This document shows positions 53,901 through 63,300 of a stretch of 64,000 nucleotides of DNA, piece after piece (the first letter of the stretch is position 1; every line of letters begins with the position of its first letter). The stretch is from contig VWZW01004026.1 of NCBI GenBank assembly GCA_013397115.1, positions 1,116,652 to 1,180,651 on the forward strand, written 5' to 3'. Origin of the DNA: Edolisoma coerulescens. Taxonomy: Eukaryota; Chordata; Aves; Passeriformes; Campephagidae. Position numbers and translations under genes: made by a program. Below the pieces are notes generated by a model. That model was not told where the DNA came from. It saw only the letters and a list, made by a program, of their open reading frames with translations, and ran no database searches.

Positions 53901-55139
53901 TAAAAATATATTATTGAAGTATCTTCCATTTGATTCCTAGCCAGAGCTCCCTCAGTCACAAAACAAGACAGAATAAAAGCTGAATTGGAAGAATTTCCAT
54001 AACAAATTAGCTACCGGCCTAAAGGTTAGAATTTGTTTTATTGCCCAAGTCTAGCACTAAAATTGGTATTAGACACCTCAGCTCTCCAAGTTTTAATCAA
54101 TCTGCTTTTCAGGAGACTTTGAAATATTCAAAGAATGTAGACTATTATGACCAAAAAAACTATCCCAGTAACTTCCACTGTGTAAGGATGAAACATAACT
54201 AGCAAGAGATAATTTTTAAATATGGCAATATAATTTTATCTTAGCCTTAGTTTCCAGAACCCATAGCTCTCTTCCCTCTTTTCAGTATTTTTGGAGGTTA
54301 AAAATATTCATTTGCTAGCAGACATTTATATCCCTGAAAACTGATGCATTCACCTACATTATGATGGCTCCAGTGTAAGTCATTAAGGTTTGGACTTGGA
54401 GACAGACATAAAGGAAAAAAATACAAACCTTTAATGTTTCACTGGGTGAATAAAAATTGCATTAATTTAGATATTCAGTCACAAGAATCCAATTAGCTAT
54501 GGATATATACACACATATTCTTACCTTTCAACCATCACACTCATTTGAATTTTGATGCTATTTTCTATAAAATATAATCCCTTTTAAATTTTATTTAATA
54601 GATTTATTGAGATGTGCATTTCCATATGTCATATTTAAGCTTATACTACCACCTGCCTGAGGCTGTATAGTCTGAATTGTCACCCTCACACACTTCAGTA
54701 GGAGAAAATCCTCCACAGACACCATATGAACTGTTTCCCTTCTGCTTAGTGTAGAGGTACGATAATCATTACGACCAAGGAAAATATCCATGAAAAAAAA
54801 AAGTTACATGTGTTCCCCTTAAAAAAATCAGATTAACATCTTCAAAACAAAATATTCGAGCTACATAAGATATTCTGCAATGAAATATCACTGTCTTCAC
54901 AATTTATTTTTGCACAGGTCAGCAAGTATCATCCAAGATTACTGTGATATGAACTCTACATTTGTTGCACATACGCCAGAGACATAGGTATATAAAAGTA
55001 TTTGCATACATAGAGATATGCATATACATAATTTCACACTTAAAGGACGCTGCGATGGCTTCAAATCCAGATTTGCAAACCAAATAGATTAACTCAGCTT
55101 CCAACTACAAACATCAAGGTAACGGGATACCATCATCTC
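47923..55139. other. Intron 1, proximal portion
   Basis: AT-rich; the candidate element at 48.9-49.3 kb is its most notable part. A 13-bp imperfect duplication (GGGTCTTTTCA twice, about 50763-50786) and A/C-rich simple sequence at 52468-52500 are also present. No exon or transposon recognised. Confidence 0.5.
48935..49320. promoter_or_regulatory. Candidate conserved non-coding element
   Basis: A long stretch without transposon matches, with balanced composition, an exact POU octamer ATTTGCAT (49241-49248) and a TTAATGAATA core near 49062. The texture resembles developmental enhancers. No frame here is convincing as an exon. Confidence 0.35.
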
Positions 55140-55500
55140 TCTGCTTTGTGTTGGGCCCATCCAATAACACTGCTGAGCAGGGGAAAAACCGATGAGCAAA
55201 GGTTAAGCAGAGGACTGCCAGAAACAAACTAAGGCTTAGAAATTGCTTCTTCAGATAAGATTAATGCCTGACTGATGCACAGAGCGACTTTGGGGTTGCA
55301 AAATCATTAATAAGAGCACCCATTCTCTTTGGATTTACAGCATATCTCAAACATTTGTAGTTGAGGCTATTAAGGATTTGGACCAAACTTTCCTGTGCTC
55401 TTTTGGAATTAACAGCCCTGCCAAGTCACCGAAGTGCTCCAAAGGTCAATTTATGATTAGTGTCCCACCATCCTGCACACTGTGTCTGCAATCAAAGCAC
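55140..55500. promoter_or_regulatory. Candidate promoter-proximal intronic enhancer of DOK6
   Basis: Lies about 1.3-1.7 kb into intron 1, between AT-rich DNA and the CpG island. Contains CCAAT (about 55160), ATTAATAAG (about 55305) and TTATGATTAG (about 55451), with no repeat match. Position and texture suggest a regulatory element of the adjacent promoter; conservation untested. Confidence 0.33.
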
Positions 55501-55507
55501 AGCATCT

Positions 55508-55544
55508 GGAGGGGAAGGGGGAGAGGGAGAGGAGGAGGAGGAGA
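55508..55544. repeat. 37-nt polypurine tract (GGA-rich)
   Basis: The plus strand is uninterrupted purine over 37 nt, moving from AGGGG-type to a GAGGAGGAG run. Mirror-like polypurine tracts can adopt triplex (H-DNA) forms and are common near promoters. It lies about 1.3 kb downstream of DOK6 exon 1 in the sense direction. Confidence 0.8.
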
Positions 55545-56597
55545 TAAATATTAGCACCGTGATAAGCTCACAGAGCACGACTTAAGAGGAGGGCAGATTT
55601 CACATAGTCCCTGCTGTTAGGTTTCAGGGGAAGCAGGGACCATCGCCCTGGAAGAGAGAGCTGGTTGAGACCCTGCACTTTTTTGCACACCTGAAGAAAA
55701 ACTGAAAGAGTGAACACAACCTCAGACCTCTTTCCAGCCTCAGGCCAACAGGGACTTGGACCTTTTGGGATTATGGGCAACATCAGTAGCTGTGCAAGCC
55801 AGCAAGCATTCCTGTTCTCTCACAAAGGGTAGGAAACAGCCCAAACCGATGATTCCCGGGACCAAGCGAAGTTTAGAAAATCCTGACCTCTGCACACACT
55901 CTGCTCCAACTTCACCGCCTTTTCAAGGTTTGCTGCACCCCTTCAGGGAAAGTGCCCATGGCCAATCTGATAACACGGTGCCGCTGAGCATCCCGGTGGG
56001 CACTGCGAACAGCCACCCTCACCTACGAGATCGCCCCGAGTTTTTATCACTGTCAGCCTCTGCATCTGCCTTTAGGTCCATGAGGCTGTCACCCCGTTGC
56101 CTCCTTGCCCGTCCCCGGTGCGCTGCAGGCTCCCATGCCCCAGACCCCCACGCCCTAGGGCAGAGCACCACCTCGCCTCCAAGCCCGCTTTTCTCTGTTA
56201 CTCCGGTACCAGCAGAGTGTTTTCTGACCCTGCCCCGATTGAAAACATCCCTCTTTGAAATGGGAGGGAGAGAGAGAAGGAGAATCTGTACACAAAGTTT
56301 ACAGATCCCGCCGGCGCCTTCCTCTCCCCACCCAAGTCCTTGCCGGAGGCAGGAAGGCGAGGGACAGGGGAGCGCAGGCACGGGCAAAGGGGGGTGTCAG
56401 CCCCGGCCTGGGCTGGGGGACTCGAGGAGGACGGGGGCACGGGGCGCAGCTTTTCGCGGACAGTGACCCTGGTGGGCGATCGCTGAGGTAGAAGGGAGGA
56501 GCGGCGCCTTCCCGGAGAGGGGAGCAGCCGGCTCTCTCCGAGGCGCAGTGGCAGCGCATCCCCACCGACCCCTCGGGAGCCGGGAGCAAAGTCCAAG

Positions 56598-56696
56598 CCC
56601 CGGCAGCAGCAGCAGCGCCAATGGCAGCAGCAGCCCCAGCACCAGCGGCAGCAGCACCAGCGGTAGCAGCACCAGCGGTAGCAGCAGCAGCAGGTC
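56598..56696. repeat. GCA-rich imperfect repeat with three 15-bp units
   Basis: This tract lies just inside intron 1, about 120-220 bp downstream of exon 1 in the sense direction. It is almost entirely GCA/CAG-type triplets on the plus strand. Within it, AGCACCAGCGGCAGC (56638-56652), AGCACCAGCGGTAGC (56653-56667) and a second exact copy (56668-56682) form a tandem array, followed by pure AGC triplets to about 56692. The sense-strand RNA would read CTG-type triplets. Such arrays often vary in length between individuals. Confidence 0.85.
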
Positions 56697-56808
56697 GCCG
56701 CGCCCCGCGCTGGCGGCCCCGGCCCGGGGCACCGCCGCCCCCCAGGCCGGGGAGGCGACACCCAGCGCCTCGCCCCCACCCCAGGCAGCGCCGGCGAAGG
56801 GAGAAAGA

Positions 56809-56814
56809 ACTCAC
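56809..56814 (-). other. DOK6: Splice donor of DOK6 intron 1
   Basis: On the minus strand the bases directly after codon 22 read GTGAGT, preceded by GGGG. This matches the U1 consensus at every intronic position. It fixes the exon end and a phase-0 junction. The conserved protein family diverges from the conceptual read-through exactly here, which supports the call. Confidence 0.9.
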
Positions 56815-56880
56815 CCCCAGCTTCCTGCTGCGGATTTTCACGTAGCCCTGCTTGACTATATCGTTAAAGTTGGAGGCCAT
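56815..56880 (-). CDS. DOK6: DOK6 first coding exon (22 codons, start of PH domain)
   Basis: Read on the minus strand from the ATG at 56880, the exon encodes MASNFNDIVKQGYVK followed by IRSRKLG, 22 codons. DOK4, DOK5 and DOK6 share this kind of N terminus. As I recall the family, the KIRSRKLG reading fits DOK6, whereas DOK5 has RIRSRRLG and DOK4 starts MATNF. The exon ends in CTGGGG and is followed at 56814 by GTGAGT, a consensus donor, so it ends in phase 0. Reading on past the donor gives low-complexity sequence, as expected for an intron. The start codon has G at -3 and G at +4, a strong context. DOK6 is a cytoplasmic adaptor of about 330 residues with a PH then a PTB domain; it binds activated RET and TrkC and promotes neurite outgrowth. 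Only the first strand of the PH domain is encoded here; the remaining exons lie beyond the left edge of the window. Confidence 0.93.
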
Positions 56881-57013
56881 GGCAAGCGCTGCCCGCTTCC
56901 TCCCCTCCGCGCCCGGAGTCCTCCTCCTCTGCCGCCGCCGTCGCCTCCTCCTCCTCCTCTCCCGGGCCCTCCCGGGTGCCGCCGGCCGCTGGCTCCAGAG
57001 GCGCTTCTGGCAT
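56864..57013 (-). other. Upstream open frame overlapping the DOK6 start codon, out of frame
   Basis: An ATG at 57013 (minus strand) opens a 49-codon frame rich in glutamate (starts MPEAPLEPAAGG) that ends at 56864, just past the DOK6 ATG at 56880. It is in a different frame from DOK6. Its start context is weak (T at -3, C at +4), which would allow most ribosomes to scan past it. It matters only if transcription starts upstream of 57013, which the sequence does not settle. CpG-island composition also produces such frames by chance. Confidence 0.35.
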
Positions 57014-57310
57014 CCAGGCAGCGGCAGCCGCCGCGCTCCGCTCCGCCCGCGCCCCGCTCCTCCCGCGGCCGCTCCGCTCCGCTCCGCACCGNGCCCGCCG
57101 CCGGGGCCCGGGGAGGGGGCGGGGGGCGCCTCCGCCCGGCAGAGCCCGGGGCACGACACGGGGCGGAGGCCGGGTGCCCTCCTCGGCCGCGCCGGTGTTG
57201 CCCACTTTTCTCCGGGCTGGCGGATGGCTGCGGCCGCGGCATCCCCGGCTCCGGTGGCAGATTCCTTCGGAAACACGGCTCGGGAGGGCATCTTTCAGCC
57301 TCGTGTATTC
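56881..57310 (-). promoter_or_regulatory. DOK6: DOK6 5' UTR and core promoter region (TATA-less, GC boxes)
   Basis: Upstream of the start codon on the minus strand I see no TATA box but several Sp1-type GC boxes. They include GGGGGCGGGG at 57115-57124 and GGGGCGGAGG at 57160-57169, both written on the plus strand. A CCGCT-type 5-bp run (about 57069-57088) lies next to the undetermined base at 57092. This is the usual make-up of a CpG-island promoter with dispersed starts. The exact transcription start cannot be read from sequence; a position between about 56.95 and 57.25 kb is inference. Confidence 0.6.
56919..56969 (-). repeat. GGA/GGC triplet runs in the presumed DOK6 5' UTR
   Basis: The plus strand shows CTCCTCCTC (56920-56928), then GCCGCCGCCG (56931-56940), then a longer CCT run (to about 56969). 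In the sense RNA these are GGA, GGC and GGA triplet arrays lying 40-90 nt upstream of the DOK6 start codon. Arrays of GG steps at triplet spacing can fold into two-layer G-quadruplexes, and triplet runs are prone to length change. The repeat itself is seen directly; folding and any effect on translation are inference. Confidence 0.8.
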
Positions 57311-58057
57311 AGGAAGTCGCGTAGACACCGAGCAGCAAACGCGGAACTGTTCTGTCAGTACAACAAACTTAATGCAACCAATATCTAAGCTACAGAAGTG
57401 AAAGAAGAAAAAAGAAAAAAAAAAAAAACAAAAACAGAGGCATAAGTCCATCTTAAGTTGAAAAATTAGTTGTCACACACAGACTGTCTGTGCTCTCCGC
57501 AGTGATGACCATGTGTTTAATTACTGCTCACTGAGGTGGACCTAGCAGAAGAACGACTTCTAAAGAAAACATAATGTTTAGGAGAGATTAGGAAGGGAAA
57601 AAAAAAGCCAGGAAACTGTGTTTGCTTTAGTTACATGTAACATAGGGATGGACAATAATGGACCTAAGATGCTTGAGAAAGGAAAACTACAGATATATGG
57701 GATTGACAAGATAGCGCATGACTATTGTTACATAAAATTGTACTCGATAAACGCTTTCAGCCGAAAAAGTTTGTTTGGTATGATAAGCTTAACGAAAGCT
57801 TCATGTGCTCTCTTCCTAAATATCTACTGCACCATTGCCCTGAAGTTTTCTGAAACAGGAATTTGCAGTATGCGGTGTGCTACAGACTGGAGTGACGAAA
57901 CGTAATTCTATAGCTGAAAGTTTGTTAGATTTATTTCAGATTTTCGAAATCAATAGACAACATTAGAGATTAGCCTTGCAGCAAATAGGAAAGAGACAAT
58001 CTAGAAAAAATGATTACAGTGCTTGGGTGATGGAATTATAAGGAAAAGCTTTGTAAT
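57311..58057. other. Upstream flank of DOK6 next to the CpG island
   Basis: Composition falls sharply to AT-rich after about 57330, then an A-rich tract (57404-57436). No exon, RNA gene or repeat recognised. The short frame at 57618-57905 has no protein-like pattern. Confidence 0.5.
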
Positions 58058-58275
58058 TTTGTGTAACTACCTGGAGTACTGCATCCAGCTCTGGAGCCCT
58101 TAGCATAGGAAAGACATGGACCTGTTGGAGAGGGTCCAGAGGAGGGCCACAAACATGATCAGAGGGATGGAAAATCTCTTCTATGAGAAAAAGCTGAGAC
58201 AGTTGGGGTTGTTCAGCCTGGAGAAGAGAAGGCTTCGGAGTGACCTCGTAGCAGTTTTCCAGTACCAGAAGGGTA
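58058..58275 (+). mobile_element. CR1 LINE fragment lacking its 3' end
   Basis: The blocks 'ctacctggagtactgcatcc', 'cagctctggagcccttag', 'ggacctgttggagagggtcc', 'agaggagggccacaaacatg' and 'gttcagcctggagaagag' are the CR1 region that precedes the 3' UTR. The match fades after about 58275, before the diagnostic tail. The apparent reading starting at 58116 (DLLERVQRRATNMIRGMENL) is the usual translation of this CR1 stretch and not a host gene. It lies about 1.2 kb upstream of the DOK6 start codon. Confidence 0.87.
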
Positions 58276-59639
58276 CTACTGGGTACAGAAATATTTTTGC
58301 TAGTCCACCATCAAGTAGGTATGGTATCCCATTTAAAAATAACAAAACAAAACAGAATCTTAACATTATGGTCTTGCATCTTCATTGACTGCTTTTAGCT
58401 TTGCATTCAAGTCTAATGAGTGTGAAAATTACGAGACTATGCCAAGAGAATTTTCTTTCCTGAGAATAACCCTTATTATTTGTTCTGAATCTTTTTTTCC
58501 TTAATTGAATTAATTGAAAGCAATTAGTGAAGCACATAAAAGTTTACCTATCCATTTATTTTCTAGCAACTCAGTTCCTAATTATACAAATTTTGGAACA
58601 ACTGCTAGGAGTAGAGTTTCTGCATTATTTTTATCCAAATAAAAACTTCTATATAATTATGCACTTTTTAATAAAATATATGGTCATACGAAGGAATAGA
58701 GAAAAATACTTAGCCTATATATAATTGTGACTTCCTTGGTATTTCTAGTGAATGTCAAAAGGATGAGTTTGAACTCCTACTTTTGGGCAGAATATTACTT
58801 CCTCCTTAATTTCTATTTTAAAGATATGTCAAATCAGAATATTCAGTGATTTTAGGTAGAAAACTGGGATATGCCTGCAAGAGAATTCTTTCAAGACACC
58901 TTACAACACATTAAACAAAAGCTTTGTTCAAAATGAGACTAGCGATTGTTTAAAGTACAGAAAGCTCTTGAAGGATCAAAAAGGAGAGGAACATTTCCTT
59001 TCAATTGCCAACCAGAAAAGTACATAATCCTATTCAATTAGCTGACAAAAAGACATTTTCCTTACAGATTAACCCTGAATGATTTCTAGGTTTGTAGAAC
59101 TGGTTTCACATGCAGTCCCTACCCCCTCTTCACCACCTTTCAGCTACACAAAAATGGACTTATAGGATCTGAGAAAAATTATATGTGCTCTCAAACTGAG
59201 ATAGAACTAATGCAATCTTTTTTTTTCTTCTTTTTTTTTAAAGATTTCTGCAGTAAGAAGTAAGAATACAGCAGAATTTGTGTCACCTCCCTAACCTGCA
59301 TGTCTTGTCAGAACTCTACAGTGGAAAATTTCTTGCCAATGAAATTGAAGATGGTGCTATATTTCCAAAGTTGATCGTCTATTTGTTCTTGAGTATATTG
59401 TTTTATCATATAACATGCATGGGAATTTGTTTTGATTTATAATAATCATATAGCTATTAGTAATTTTCAACAGATTTTTCTCCAATTGTTTATTATTGTT
59501 TCTGTATTTTTCTTTAAAATCCATGTATGAATTGCATTGTTATTACTTGTTTTATTACAACAAAAATGCAAAAAAAGATAAGCAAAATACTTGTAAAATA
59601 CAAAGCATTTTCATTCTACAGTCTCCAGAGTGTAAATTA

Positions 59640-59770
59640 GCCAGCCTGAGCTTATAAAATGTTCGGTCTGGTATTTATTTTCAGCTGCTTTGGATAGCAC
59701 CAGACAGAATAATCAAATATTCATTTGCATATGAGTCCCATGGGCAGCTTGGGGCACAAATGCATAGCAA
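59640..59770. promoter_or_regulatory. Candidate upstream regulatory element with octamer
   Basis: About 2.8 kb upstream of the DOK6 start. It contains an exact octamer in ATTTGCATATGA (59723-59734), with a second AT-rich homeodomain-like core just before it (AATCAAATATTC). The surroundings have no repeat match. Confidence 0.3.
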
Positions 59771-60089
59771 GGCCACTGTGAATCACAGGAATACAGACAA
59801 ACTGTCTTGTTACTTCCCCACAAAAATACTTGTGTGTTCACATGACATGCATATGTTGTATTTGCTGAGAAAGTCACAACTTACAAAGGAAGATTCCTCA
59901 AAGCAGTTACCCCAAATGCTCCATCTCTTCAGAAATCTCAGGAAGTCAAATGGTCTCAGAAACTCAACAGGTACAAACTCAGTGGGCAGTGGCAGGGAAG
60001 ACAGGGTATGATTCCTTCTGAAGAATACATTGCCATGAATTAACGCCTTAAAGATTTGCAAAAATATGATTTTTTTTATATGCCTGCTG

Positions 60090-60310
60090 GTGTGAAATCA
60101 TCATTTGAAAAAGGAAATGATTCAGCAGGTAATCAAGTCACAAATTATTTCAAGCAGAGAAGTTAATTTCTGATCTACCTAACATAAGTGCAATCAGATC
60201 TAATACTATTTTGGACAGACAATATGTGTTACCTTTTGCCTCTGTCAGAAAGTAATTAATTTGAATGAAGTTATCTCCACCTGTGCTTACTTGACAAAAT
60301 CAATACATTT
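60090..60310. promoter_or_regulatory. Candidate upstream regulatory element
   Basis: About 3.3 kb upstream of DOK6. Repeat-free, with homeodomain core TAATTAAT (60253-60260), an E-box CACCTG (60278-60283) and several TGATT/ATCA cores. A plausible distal enhancer; the evidence is motif content and texture only. Confidence 0.3.
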
Positions 60311-63300
60311 AGGCAGTATATATTTTAAATCTGAATTTATGTGTCCACTCTTTCTGAATGATTCACATTCATGAATCAGTTTCCAGTGATGGTTATCAGT
60401 GTTTGAAGTTTCCAGCCAGGGTGGACTTTACCACACTTGCCAAAGAGGAGTGCACAGAGCTCCTCTCAATTTTTAGCTCTTTCTCCCTCTGCTTTCCAGA
60501 CCAAATGCCAGCTGAGACTAAAGGAAGAGCTCTGGTTAAAAGTTTATCAGGGAACTGGCAGTTAGTATTTAATCACGACACCTGATAAAAAACGTCGTCT
60601 TACCTAAAGCTGTTTCCAACCTAAAATAAACAGTCATTTTTATTATGATAATAGAAATTTGCATAGGCAATGCCAAGAAAGAAACATTAGCTAATGTATT
60701 ATTAATGTGTTGAAAGCCTACCTTCAGCTAGACTTCAGACAATTATTTTGCTCCAACCATAAATCACATACTAACCGGAGCCCTTTGTGAACTAGCATGA
60801 AATATAAATCATGTAGATAGACAATATTAAAAAACTATTGTTTTCCATGGGCATAGTAAAAAGCAAAGCCATTAGTTTCTTCATGAAACCACATGCATAT
60901 TTATTACTGGCTTTCTATGCAGACCAAGAGTACATATTTTTTTATCCCCCAACTATAGGGTAGACATGTAGGCTTTTATCTTACCCTGTGGCTCCTGATA
61001 TGTGTCAGAAAGGTAAAGTTTTAAAAGTGTCATCTCCTGGTTTATAGAGTGATATATTACAGCTGATTAGTCTGGTTTTGGAGATCAGAAAAAAGAATAT
61101 TATCACCTCTGCTTTTCCATCAGAGGGCCAGTGAGAGTCAAAATCTCTGCTACTCCGAGACTCTGACTTTGGACGCAAATCATAATTTGTGCTTTTAGCA
61201 CTTTGCCCCAAACCCAGGAGTACTGTGGGCATGACTGGGGCCCCAGTAACTGTGTAGGCAAACTATCTTTGTCTTGGCAGATGTGCTCTTGGAGGTAACT
61301 ACACCAGCCAGAGGAATTACTTTCCCCAGATATTTGCCTTGATCTAGTTTTGGAGAACAATATCCTGCAGCTGCAATATTAGAATTTGTACACTGACTTT
61401 ATCATAAAGGGCTTAGGCTGATATATTTGTCTATGAAGTGTAATATCCAAGAGTAAGGTACTGTGCTTCTGCTTGTGGGGAAATAATGTTTCAAATTAGG
61501 GCAGCAAAATCTTAGACAACCCATTAGACTTAATCCCCTTGCAAACAAATATAACTATAAAAACATTAATTTTCTGACTGGCTTCTGCCAATTTCTAAAC
61601 ATGAAACATGGTGAATAGCACATAAGCTTTCTATTTAAAAGAATATATTTGGCATTTTACCTAAAATACTCCAATTATCTTCAGAAACAGCTGCATGAAA
61701 ACTTTCAGGGAATGAAATCCCATTTTGTGTAGTAAGTATTCTTTTTCATTATAATTACCTTAAAAGACTTGAAGGTTAAAACTTAGCTAAGTGCACTTAA
61801 GATTTAAGGCAAACTTGAATTCTAATTCAATTCATCCCAAGTTTTCTACCGTGTCTACAATGGGAAGTCCTGCATTAAAAAATATTCCACCTATTTACTA
61901 CCTTTCTTTGTATTTTGCATGGCTTTCTAGTCTATAAATTTTCAGAGTTATAGTCTGTTAATGAAAAGAACTACAGTGGATCAAAAGCTACCAAATGCAC
62001 TCTAAGCATATTGCCTTCCTACCATCCCTCCCATCTTAGAGGGAAATTATTATATTTTATTGACCTATCTGGTTTTCCACCAATTCTATCCTCTCAGGCA
62101 GCATTTCAACCTGGTCTTGTGATAGAATCTTAAAAAAGATAAATTTCATTGCAAGCTAAACCATGTGATATTGACAAAGAGAATGAATATAGAAAAGAGG
62201 TCTATTCACTTTATGTTTCTTTTAATATAAAGAACGAGGTTTTATGAATGTGTGTACAGAAATATGCACAAGGGAAAAAAACCAGCCTACACCCAAGAAT
62301 GTGATAATGAAGAAGTAGGATAGAAATGTTAACGGAAGAACCTTAAGAATGTGGAGAAAAGGGACTGACACAAGGAAGTGTCTCAGTGCCAAATTTCACA
62401 AGCAAAGTCTTCCAAACCACAAGTGAAAGCTAGGACAGTATATCTTAGCATATTTTTGTCTTAGAGTTGACCCATCCTTTCCCCTTCTTACCTATTTCTG
62501 TGAGAGAAGACAGCAAGAGCCTGAGAAAATAGGAGGAAGATAGATCTGCATTAAATTCAAAGGAGATTCCAACTTGACCTAACAGGAAAGAGGAGTGGAA
62601 TCTAGCCAAAATGCTGAGGAACAAAATGTGACTATTGTGAAATATAGCCTTCATCGCAAATTTTGTTGCCTTATTCTTTTTCTGTATTTTTGTTGAATTG
62701 TTCCAACTCCATGTTTTGAGAAAACTATGTTCCTGTGTTCTTTTAGCCTTCATTTTGTGTATCAGGAAAGCTGACTCTTGGTGGTGATATGCAAACTAAT
62801 GTGTTTCATTATGACAGCTGTGGTGAGTCTATTGTTAAGACACAGGACTTCAAATGTTTTAATATCCAGCTTCTACCCATAGTGCTCCAAAACATCCCAA
62901 CATGTACGTCCACTTGTAACTCTAGACCAGCTGGGGGGTGCCGGTGTGGGGATCTGAGAGAAAGAAATTAACCAGAGTTGTGTAGGAAAGCTTTGGATGT
63001 GCAGGAAGGTACCGGGAAACGTGTCTAAGTAGGGACCATCCTTGAGAACATGCACAGGATCCTTGAGCAGCTTGACACAGCTGAGCAGGCTGACCACTCT
63101 GATGGGAGTAAGAAAAACTTAAAGGTGGGTAGTAGCTTAGAAATTCTGTGAAAACTGATGTCAGAAATGATGTAAAGAACACAGACTGTGACTTGCCCTG
63201 TCAGTAAGGGAAGGCAAATATATGTTCAACTGTCACATATTCAGCATTGCTATTGTCTTCCAGCCAATCCTTATGATCACACTTCTGGACTATACACAGC

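Larger units (their letters stand above)
1..56814 (-). other. DOK6: DOK6 intron 1 (5' portion, continues past the left edge)
   Basis: Everything left of the exon 1 donor is intron sequence of the minus-strand gene. In mammals DOK6 spans several hundred kilobases with a very long first intron, so a long exon-free stretch is expected. I looked among the translated frames and by eye for the next exon, which should start with a CWLVFKK-type PH segment, and did not find it. A very short exon could have been missed. The content is AT-rich single-copy DNA, CR1 pieces, solo LTRs and scattered low-complexity tracts, listed separately. Confidence 0.85.
56000..57310. promoter_or_regulatory. DOK6: CpG island covering DOK6 promoter, 5' UTR, exon 1 and start of intron 1
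   Basis: This is the only stretch of the window with dense CpG and very high G+C; the DNA on both sides is AT-rich. The densest part is about 56290-57310, with a gentler shoulder from about 55900. It is centred on the DOK6 start codon. CpG islands of this kind mark promoters in vertebrates. Almost all frames on both strands stay open here because AT-containing stop codons are rare, so the long open frames it produces should not be read as genes. One base at 57092 is undetermined (n). Confidence 0.88.

Noticed and set aside
56299..56814. Continuation of the DOK6 frame past codon 22
   Set aside because: The consensus donor GTGAGT and the loss of family similarity at exactly that point mark it as intron. 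The product beyond is alanine/glycine-rich repeat translation.
1..56814. Search for DOK6 exon 2 (CWLVFKK-type PH segment) on the minus strand
   Set aside because: Not found in the translated frames or by eye. The next exon is presumed to lie beyond the left edge, although a search by eye is not exhaustive.
56548..57324. 258-codon plus-strand open frame across the CpG island (Ser/Gly then Pro/Ala/Arg rich)
   Set aside because: Several frames on both strands are open across the same interval because stop codons are rare in GC-rich DNA. The product is low complexity, and the minus-strand DOK6 exon explains the region.
58116..58388. Open frame starting with DLLERVQRRATNMIRGMENL after its Met
   Set aside because: This is the standard translation of a CR1 segment, not a host gene.
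62890..63110. GC-richer stretch considered as an LTR remnant
   Set aside because: No TATA, poly(A) signal or recognisable block; too weak to call.
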